From contig JAITAC010000120.1 of the NCBI GenBank assembly GCA_031284345.1, forward strand, positions 1 to 13,066: DNA of 13,066 bases. The letters are read 5' to 3'. Shown piece by piece: positions 1 through 4,929 of this stretch. Under the pieces are notes generated by a model. The model was not told the DNA's origin. It did not search any database and saw only the letters and a program-made list of their open reading frames with translations. The position numbers and the translations under genes were made by a program. Each line of letters starts with the position of its first letter. The stretch's first letter is position 1. The DNA comes from Holosporaceae bacterium (GTDB lineage: Bacteria; Pseudomonadota; Alphaproteobacteria; UBA3830).

Positions 1-284
1 GATATTCTAGAATTCGTAGGGTGGCTAGAATCTCAAAACCAGGATGTTCTAGAATTCGTAGGTGGTGAGAATCTCAAAACCAGGATATTCCAGAATTCGT
101 AGTGTGGTGAGAATCTCAAAACCAAGATGTTCCAGAATTCGTAGGGTGGTGAGAATCTCAAAACCAGGATGTTCTAGAATTCGTAGGGTGGTGAGAATCT
201 CAAAACCAGGATATTCCAGAATTCGTATGGGGTGAGAATCTCAAAACCAAGATGTTCCAGAATTCGTATGGTGGTGAGAATCTC
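1..284. repeat. Minisatellite of 41/42-bp tandem units, about 6.8 copies
   Basis: Six complete units begin at 1, 43, 84, 126, 168 and 210, and a seventh begins at 251 and diverges near 284. Units are 42 bp, except those at 43 and 210, which are 41 bp. Each contains GAATTC, preceded by a palindromic ATTCTAGAAT (or the variant TTCCAGAA), and an imperfect hairpin of the form TGG-TGAG-AAT-CTCA-aaa-CCA. Units differ mainly at T/C and A/G positions and in the small GTAGGGTGGTG block. There are no unique spacers, so this is not a CRISPR array. The 42-bp units could be read as a 14-residue repeat, but the 41-bp units break every frame, so coding is unlikely. The array touches the window edge and probably continues upstream. 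Confidence 0.93.
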
Positions 285-451
285 CGAATCAATGTGTTGC
301 AAAAAATCCATAGAAGAGAAAGAGCAACTACTTAAAATAAATTGCCGTGCATCAACTGTCCCTTCTTGCAAAAAATACACCAACCCAATAAATTTAGTAC
401 ATGAATTACATTTGCAATTACAAATTTAGCACTCTAGGAGATCGCAGCATA
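285..451. other. Leader between the minisatellite and the S66 peptidase gene
   Basis: This non-coding stretch has no convincing gene. A weak promoter-like pair is visible: TTGCAA at 366-371 and TAAATT at 389-394, with a 17-nt spacer and four of six matches in each box. Nothing else with clear structure was seen. Confidence 0.4.
435..440 (+). promoter_or_regulatory. Ribosome binding site for the S66 peptidase start at 452
   Basis: TAGGAG lies 11 nt before the ATG at 452. It is the only Shine-Dalgarno-like sequence next to an ATG in the 5' part of this frame, which favours 452 over 401. Confidence 0.45.
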
Positions 452-1618
452 ATGTTTTTTTCTCGCAATAGACTTCGTCGGATCCACTGCTCGGATCCTC
501 GTGTACAGGTAGCATACTGCGGTTCTGCTCTACGACCAAAGCGTCTGTGTTCTTCTTTGTTATTGCAGGAAAAACTACGTTATGCGGTCTCTCTAATATT
601 CGTCTTTTTCTGCTGCGGATGCCAAAGCGAAAAGCCTTTGCCGACGCCGTCCACCATGATCACGGGGCAGGAAAAATTTGTCGCAACTCCGTGGCATAGC
701 AATACGGAAAACGATAAAATGCACAGCATATATAGCAGAATCGGGAAATTAGACATGATTGGGTTTACTCCCGGAAGTGGCGTCTACTCGCATTTGAAGG
801 CGGAAATGGAAGCGATGGTTTGCAACTATGGCATAAATATCCCGCCTGTCGCTCTGAAAAATAAAAACTTCTATCGCTGTGCCGATACCGAAGAAAATCG
901 TGGAGAATCATTGCGGAAAGCTATGGAATCCGGACATAAAATTCTCTGGGCCGTTCGGGGCGGCTACGGCAGTGGGTTCATTATCGAGCTGTTGAACAAA
1001 CTCCCGGTTCCCCGCGAGAAAAAAATACTAATCGGATTCAGCGACGTCACATCTCTGCATCTTTTTGTCACCCAGCGCTGGGGATGGAAAGCAATCCACG
1101 CTCCGGTGCTAATGCATCTTTGCCGCTCCGAATTCACCAACGGAAGATTCGATACACTACTGGATATTCTGGAAGGAAAAATTAACAAATACAGCTTCGG
1201 ACCTGTATATCCGGTAAACCATGCGGCACTAAGAATCGGAACCGTAAAAGGAAAATTGACCGGTGGAAATTTAACCTCTTTGGAATGCAGTATCGGAACA
1301 AGCTGGGAATTTCAGGCTGATAATAAAATAGTGTTCGTGGAAGATATTTTCGTGTCGCCATGGCAGGCCTATAGATCCATGCATCACCTAAAAGAAGCGG
1401 GGAAATTTTTAAAAGCAAAAGCAATACTGTTCGGACGCTTTTCCAAAGGAGGGTCACAGGTGGAATTTGCTCACTATCTGAAAAAATTCGCTGATTCCGT
1501 AGGTATTCCGGTTTTCATCACCAATGAATTCGGTCATGGGAATAGCAATAAGCCAATAATATATGGCGCAGAAGCAACAATTTGCGGAAAAAAAATAGAA
1601 ATAAAAGTGAATAATTAG
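452..1618 (+). CDS. S66-family LD-carboxypeptidase with a lipoprotein-like N-terminus
   Basis: Members of this family cleave the L,D bond before the terminal D-alanine of murein tetrapeptides during peptidoglycan recycling; MccF-type members instead cleave microcin C-like compounds. The visible signatures are WAVRGGYGS with the candidate nucleophile Ser174, VFVEDIF with Glu297, and EFGHGNSNKP with His362, which together give the Ser-Glu-His set of S66 (numbered from ATG 452). The peptidase domain begins near MIGFTPGSG and spans about 300 residues, the usual full length. About 100 residues precede it, including a hydrophobic run ending in FFCCGCQSEKP that resembles a type II (lipoprotein) signal, although the -3 position is atypical. 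The start is uncertain. ATG 452 has a Shine-Dalgarno, TTG 563 would give a leader of normal lipoprotein length, and ATG 719 would give an ordinary cytosolic enzyme. LdcA is normally cytosolic in Gram-negatives, so an exported form would be unusual. The gene stands alone on the plus strand. Confidence 0.85.
   Translation: MFFSRNRLRRIHCSDPRVQVAYCGSALRPKRLCSSLLLQEKLRYAVSLIFVFFCCGCQSEKPLPTPSTMITGQEKFVATPWHSNTENDKMHSIYSRIGKLDMIGFTPGSGVYSHLKAEMEAMVCNYGINIPPVALKNKNFYRCADTEENRGESLRKAMESGHKILWAVRGGYGSGFIIELLNKLPVPREKKILIGFSDVTSLHLFVTQRWGWKAIHAPVLMHLCRSEFTNGRFDTLLDILEGKINKYSFGPVYPVNHAALRIGTVKGKLTGGNLTSLECSIGTSWEFQADNKIVFVEDIFVSPWQAYRSMHHLKEAGKFLKAKAILFGRFSKGGSQVEFAHYLKKFADSVGIPVFITNEFGHGNSNKPIIYGAEATICGKKIEIKVNN
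480..498. repeat. Small inverted repeat of two GGATCC sites
   Basis: GGATCC occurs at 480-485 and 493-498 with a 7-nt loop and could form a short hairpin. It lies inside the S66 frame if translation starts at 452, or in the 5' leader if translation starts at 563 or 719. Its role is unknown. Confidence 0.4.
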
Positions 1619-1733
1619 CGAAATATCCCTTCCCAACGCCACCGAAATGCTAAAACCGCTCAAATTACATTATTAAAAAACATACGGCACAAAAAAAATA
1701 GTCTAATGCTTCAGAATCTGTTGTACGGCAAGC

Positions 1734-1762
1734 TTGATAATGGAATATCATTGTAATATAAT
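1734..1762 (+). promoter_or_regulatory. Sigma-70-type promoter for the parvulin gene
   Basis: TTGATA at 1734-1739 and a perfect TATAAT at 1757-1762 are separated by exactly 17 nt. The predicted transcript start near 1769 leaves a leader of about 48 nt before the ATG at 1817, which has GAGG at 1806-1809. This is the best promoter in the window and implies strong constitutive expression. Confidence 0.75.
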
Positions 1763-1816
1763 TCATGATGTTGTTGGAGGCGGTTTGTCTCTGTTGGGAT
1801 AGCATGAGGGATAATT

Positions 1817-2911
1817 ATGAGAATTAATTTAATATGTATAGCAGCGGTATTGTCGTTCCTATATGCAGACTATACGTTTGCAGGAGCGGTGTTTCGTGGC
1901 TTCTCCAAGAAAAATAGCGAAAATGCAAGTGAAAGCGCCAAAAATACTACCGAAGGCGCCGATAAGGCAAGTAGCAATGCGGAAGCTGGAGGGAAAGCAG
2001 AGGGCAATGTAGAAGCGGAAGGAAAAGCAGATGCAGCGCCTGCGCCAGCAGCAGAAGAATCCAAAAATGAAAAAGTAGCATCTGATGAGGTTTCTGCCGC
2101 AGAAATGCCAAAAAAAGAAAAAGCAATAGTTGGTGATCCAGTAGTTTTGAAAATAGGCCGCAAAGAGTTCCGGCGTAGCCAGGTCTTGGATGACATGAAG
2201 GGATTGCCTCCGCAGCTCGTAAAAGGAGTAAATCAGGATAGACTGTTTGCCATGGTTCGTGATCAAAGAATGAGCACATATCTGATGATAGAACAGGCTA
2301 AAAAAGCCGGTATGGATAAAACAAAAGAATTCCTCGAAAAACTAGACCAAATGAAAGAAGATCTCATGGCGAGAGTATTTCTCATGAAAGAAATTCTTCC
2401 TAAGGCGGAGAACGAGTCTGCGTTAAAAGCAAGATACGCAAAGTATGTTATGGAATTCAAAAAAACCAAGGAACATCATTTGTATCACATAATGGTCGCG
2501 TCCGAGGATGAGGCGAAAGCAGTGCTGGCGGAATTGGGCGAAGGTAAGGATTTCTCCGACGTCGCCAAGAGAAAAAGCGTTGCTCCGTCAAAGGAAAAAG
2601 GTGGAGATGAAGGATTCATCCCTCTACAGATTCTGCCTTCTCCAATGAAAGATACATTGCAGGCCCTAAAAGAAGGTGAATATACAAAGGAAGCGATAAA
2701 AACAGAAGCGGGTCTACATATTTTCCGTGTTGCCGAAAATAGAGATAGTGTTGCTCAGAAATATGAAGATTGTAAAGACGCTCTAAAACAAATGGTCGTT
2801 CAGGAAGAAGTTATGAAGCTTATCGAGCGACTGGAAAAACAGTATAACGTTGAGAAGTTCAACGAAGATGGATCTCCGTATGTCGCTACGGAGCCGCCAG
2901 CCACCAATTAG
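1817..2911 (+). CDS. Secreted parvulin-type peptidyl-prolyl isomerase (PpiC/PrsA/SurA-like foldase)
   Basis: The 364-residue product is predicted to be exported and to help fold periplasmic or outer-membrane proteins by cis-trans isomerisation of prolyl bonds. Residues 1-23 form a signal peptide (short basic start, hydrophobic core, TFA-G cleavage region). Residues 30-105 are a low-complexity Ala/Glu/Lys/Gly linker with imperfect EGKAE-type repeats. Residues 108-215 resemble the SurA/PrsA N-terminal helical region (VLKIGRKEFRRSQVLDDM). Residues 218-308 are the parvulin domain, recognised by HHLYHIMVASEDEAKAVL, GKDFSDVAKRKS, GGDEGFIP and TEAGLHIFRVAENR. A helical tail follows. A strong promoter lies upstream and an intrinsic terminator downstream, so it is probably monocistronic. 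It is distinct from the surA gene at 9490 and resembles the extra PpiC-type foldases of Rickettsia-like bacteria. The acidic/basic linker is much longer than usual. Confidence 0.9.
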   Translation: MRINLICIAAVLSFLYADYTFAGAVFRGFSKKNSENASESAKNTTEGADKASSNAEAGGKAEGNVEAEGKADAAPAPAAEESKNEKVASDEVSAAEMPKKEKAIVGDPVVLKIGRKEFRRSQVLDDMKGLPPQLVKGVNQDRLFAMVRDQRMSTYLMIEQAKKAGMDKTKEFLEKLDQMKEDLMARVFLMKEILPKAENESALKARYAKYVMEFKKTKEHHLYHIMVASEDEAKAVLAELGEGKDFSDVAKRKSVAPSKEKGGDEGFIPLQILPSPMKDTLQALKEGEYTKEAIKTEAGLHIFRVAENRDSVAQKYEDCKDALKQMVVQEEVMKLIERLEKQYNVEKFNEDGSPYVATEPPATN

Positions 2912-2925
2912 GAACTGTTGCAAAG
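2911..2925. other. Sequence resembling an IS6/IS26-family terminal inverted repeat
   Basis: GGAACTGTTGCAAAG, starting at the last base of the parvulin stop codon, closely resembles the ends of IS6-family elements (consensus of the form GGnnCTGTTGCAAAG). No matching opposite end and no transposase were seen, so at most it is a solo remnant. Chance similarity is possible. Confidence 0.25.
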
Positions 2926-2946
2926 CTCATTGTTTGTCGTCAATCC

Positions 2947-2998
2947 GCTGCGCGAGTTTTTATGTATGAAGTACATGGGAGCTTTGCGCAGCTTTTTT
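2947..2998 (+). terminator. Intrinsic terminator after the parvulin gene
   Basis: GCTGCGC at 2947-2953 pairs with GCGCAGC at 2986-2992, followed directly by TTTTTT at 2993-2998. A second hairpin (ATGTA 2962-2966 with TACAT 2972-2976) nests in the loop and shortens the effective distance. It lies 36 nt after the stop codon. Confidence 0.75.
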
Positions 2999-3135
2999 GG
3001 ATAATTCGAAATGAAACCTGGTATAAATCATCTGTTTGTGCAGATTGGTTTTTATTCATTTTCGCGAAAAAAATAAAAAATCCACGCTAATTGTGTGTTT
3101 AAAAAGCCACGCTATTGTTTTTTCCCTTTTTTTTA

Positions 3136-3163
3136 TTGACTTTTTTAGAGAAAAGTATATTAT
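3136..3163 (+). promoter_or_regulatory. Distal promoter for the MORN-repeat gene
   Basis: TTGACT at 3136-3141 (five of six consensus matches) and TATTAT at 3158-3163 (five of six) are 16 nt apart. Transcription would start near 3170, inside the left arm of the 9-bp inverted repeat that follows. Confidence 0.55.
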
Positions 3164-3166
3164 TAA

Positions 3167-3189
3167 CATGACAAAGTTTTTTTGTCATG
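3167..3189. promoter_or_regulatory. Perfect 9-bp inverted repeat at the predicted transcription start
   Basis: CATGACAAA at 3167-3175 and TTTGTCATG at 3181-3189 are perfect complements around a 5-nt loop. The position overlaps the predicted start of the distal promoter, so it could be a repressor operator or a stabilising 5' hairpin. No regulator family can be assigned from the sequence. Confidence 0.5.
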
Positions 3190-3310
3190 GAAAAAGCAAT
3201 GCACAGCGGAAATATCCTGGTATTTGAGCATCGTAAATGCCAATTCCGATGCTTCAGGTGATTTGGAGAAGTCCTTGTGATTTTAAAATCATTGCCAGAT
3301 GAAATATTTT

Positions 3311-3339
3311 TTGCAAGAACGAAGCTGAACTGGTCTTAT
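3311..3339 (+). promoter_or_regulatory. Possible proximal promoter for the MORN-repeat gene
   Basis: TTGCAA at 3311-3316 and TCTTAT at 3334-3339 are 17 nt apart, with four of six matches in each box. It would start transcription about 25 nt before the ATG. It is weaker than the distal pair. Confidence 0.3.
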
Positions 3340-3358
3340 TTAAACAAATTTGCAAGAT

Positions 3359-3362
3359 GGAG
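3359..3362 (+). promoter_or_regulatory. Ribosome binding site deciding the MORN gene start
   Basis: GGAG (within GGAGAAG) lies 8 nt before ATG 3371. It selects that ATG over the in-frame TTG at 3350, and the resulting protein begins with a clean signal peptide. Confidence 0.7.
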
Positions 3363-3370
3363 AAGTAAAA

Positions 3371-4477
3371 ATGAAAGCATTTATGGCAGTTGTCTTTTTT
3401 TTGGTTGCTCTTGAGTTTATGAGTGCGGCACCGGCTAAAAAAGATGAGTATAAGTATTTAAAGACACATGGTCACATAGTCAATATAATTTCCAAACCCG
3501 GTTGTAACTACAGTTATGTGTACGATGGTTCATTGGCAAACGGCAAGCCCTCTGGAAAGGGCAATTTGGAAATAAAGTACCCTGACGGCCAAACCTACAA
3601 GGGAGATTGCGAGAATGGTCTACGCTCTGGAAACGGTACGGCAACCTATCCGGATGGTAGTGTTTACGTCGGTCATTTCAGTAACGACAAACGAGATGGA
3701 AGCGGAAAACTTTGCGATGCCAATGGTAAAGTTCTGAAAGATGGAAAATGGAAAGAAGATCAATATATTTCGGACGAAAAAGAGACGAAAATAGAAACGG
3801 CTGCGAATAAATTAAAAGAAGCGACTACCGGCATAAGTGACCTTCTGAAGAAAATATCAGAAAAACTAACTGTGGGTAATGACGCGAACAAACAACCGGA
3901 ATCCGTAGCAGGTAAATTAAATGAAGAAAATGCAAAGATAAGCGCTCTTTTAGCTGAAATATCAGATAAATTAGCCAAAAGAAATGCCGATATAGATAAG
4001 CAACCGGAATCTGTGGCTAATGAATTGAAAAAAGAAAACGCAAAAATAAGCAATCTTCTACAAAATGTGCTGAACAAATTAACGGAAAGGGATTCGAATA
4101 TAACAGGCGAAGATAAAGATAAACTCGCCGAAGATTATAAAACATCGGATGCCAATGGCACACCATCCGGTAATTTTTGGTCCGAAGCCTTCCCGAGTAA
4201 CAGCGAGAATGCTTCAGTTCCTGCGGTAGAGAATATTTCTCCTCCTTTGGAAGATGAATCTCGTGCACAAAACGATAGCAGCGTTCAGGACGGCGCAACT
4301 CCTGTTGCCCAATCTAATAATAGCAAAGCAGCTCTTACCGACGGCGTTGCTCCTGCCACTGGCGCCACGCCTGCTAGCAAACCCGTTCGCCTTCCTGCCA
4401 AAAATAGGAATAAGCAAAAAGTAATCGATATTTTTAACGACGAACTGGATTTCTCCGATTTCTTCTCTTTTATTTAA
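3371..4477 (+). CDS. Secreted MORN-repeat and coiled-coil repeat protein of unknown function
   Basis: The product has 368 residues. A signal peptide (MKAFMAVVFFLVALEFMSAA) is followed by three MORN repeats at about residues 51-73, 76-98 and 99-120 (for example YKGDCENGLRSGNGTATYPDG). Residues 147-250 hold three copies of a 35-36-residue Lys/Glu-rich helical repeat with leucines in coiled-coil spacing; the last two share QPESVA.KL.EENAKIS.LL. The tail, about 250-345, is low-complexity Ser/Ala/Asn/Pro. It ends in a basic patch (PAKNRNKQK) and an acidic-aromatic terminus (FNDELDFSDFFSFI). MORN repeats usually bind proteins or lipids. With an export signal and eukaryote-like repeats in a presumed intracellular bacterium, a surface or effector role is plausible but not shown. 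The second and third helical repeats are 108 bp apart in the DNA and closely alike, indicating recent duplication. It appears to be a single-gene unit with its own leader. Confidence 0.85.
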   Translation: MKAFMAVVFFLVALEFMSAAPAKKDEYKYLKTHGHIVNIISKPGCNYSYVYDGSLANGKPSGKGNLEIKYPDGQTYKGDCENGLRSGNGTATYPDGSVYVGHFSNDKRDGSGKLCDANGKVLKDGKWKEDQYISDEKETKIETAANKLKEATTGISDLLKKISEKLTVGNDANKQPESVAGKLNEENAKISALLAEISDKLAKRNADIDKQPESVANELKKENAKISNLLQNVLNKLTERDSNITGEDKDKLAEDYKTSDANGTPSGNFWSEAFPSNSENASVPAVENISPPLEDESRAQNDSSVQDGATPVAQSNNSKAALTDGVAPATGATPASKPVRLPAKNRNKQKVIDIFNDELDFSDFFSFI

Positions 4478-4537
4478 TGGAAGAATTGGCCAAAAAAATT
4501 AAGTTTTGGAAGAGCGCTGCCTAGAGCCAGAATATAG

Positions 4538-4612
4538 TAGAACTGTCGAGATCCGAAAATTTTTTTACGACATGATGTCTTCGGAATAAAATTTCGGATA
4601 TCGATGGTTCTA
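4538..4612. repeat. Large imperfect inverted repeat, 21-bp arms, 33-nt loop
   Basis: The arm at 4538-4558 (TAGAACTGTCGAGATCCGAAA) and the arm at 4592-4612 pair at 18 of 21 positions. The loop contains a T-run (4560-4566) and a small palindrome, GACATGATGTC, at 4569-4579. It could be a miniature-element remnant, a cruciform, or an RNA hairpin at the 3' end of the MORN transcript. No T-tract follows the right arm, so it is not a textbook terminator. Confidence 0.7.
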
Positions 4613-4645
4613 GTTCTATTAACCTAACGAATTCCGACGGGCATT

Positions 4646-4860
4646 GATTCTGGTATTATAGTAAATCCCATTTTGAATTATCCAAACAACTTGCGGAGTG
4701 CGTACTGTACCAGTCGCTGCCCAGTCGGTAATGGCAAATCATACCAGATCTCATTTTGGATTAGCTAAACTGTTTTCGGAAGGCGCTCTGTACCAAGCGC
4801 TGCCAGACGGACAATGGCTAATCGCTGATGGAATCTGGTATCAGAGATGGAATCTGGTAT
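4646..4860. repeat. Degenerate tandem repeat with inverted flanks (decayed element?)
   Basis: Two 72-nt blocks, 4669-4740 and 4752-4823, are about 71% identical without gaps at a period of 83 nt. Both begin CATTTTG.ATTA and end with AATGGC.AATC. Copies of a TCTGGTAT motif lie before the first block (4649-4656) and twice after the second (inside GATGGAATCTGGTAT at 4827-4841 and 4846-4860). The inverse complement ATACCAGAT at 4741-4749 lies between the blocks, so 9-bp inverted repeats bracket the second block. The second block has an open frame reading LYQALPDGQWLIADGIWYQ, and the first reads similarly but has a stop. It may be a decayed repeat-coding segment or a dispersed intergenic repeat. 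Confidence 0.65.
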
Positions 4861-4929
4861 TATTTCATAGAATCAGTGTGCGACAGGTTCCCGGGAGCGA
4901 TGAGCCCGTTAACCGCGCTTTCTGGACAC

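Larger units (their letters stand above)
2999..3370 (+). other. Long AT-rich leader upstream of the MORN-repeat gene
   Basis: There is no credible gene in this stretch. A 63-codon open frame at 3036-3227 has no ribosome binding site and is crossed by promoter-like and hairpin sequences. The stretch holds two possible promoters and three inverted repeats: 3167-3189, AGCATCG/CGATGCT at 3227-3233 and 3247-3253 (13-nt loop), and the perfect 14-bp palindrome TGATTTTAAAATCA at 3278-3291. If the upstream promoter is used, the MORN gene has a structured leader of about 200 nt. Confidence 0.5.
4478..4929. other. Gene-free, repeat-rich region between the MORN gene and lptD
   Basis: The converging genes end at 4477 (plus) and 4930 (minus). 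The stretch contains a small CCAAAA/TTTTGG hairpin around 4490-4509, the large imperfect hairpin at 4538-4612, and the degenerate repeat block at 4646-4860. Open frames at 4698-5006 and 4828-5034 overlap the 3' end of lptD and have no ribosome binding site, so they are not called. No clear intrinsic terminator with a terminal T-tract was found for either flanking gene. Confidence 0.55.

Noticed and set aside
1..284. Tandem repeats resembling a CRISPR array
   Set aside because: Units are directly abutting, vary along their length and have no unique spacers, so it is a minisatellite.
174..429. Short open frames on both strands across the minisatellite
   Set aside because: They arise from the repeat itself, are broken where units are 41 bp, and lack ribosome binding sites.
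1859..2279. Overlapping minus-strand open frames opposite the parvulin gene
   Set aside because: They are shadows of the Ala/Glu/Lys-rich linker; the plus-strand frame has a promoter, Shine-Dalgarno, signal peptide and domain match.
3036..3227. A 63-codon open frame in the MORN gene leader
   Set aside because: It has no ribosome binding site or similarity, and a near-consensus promoter plus a perfect inverted repeat run through it.
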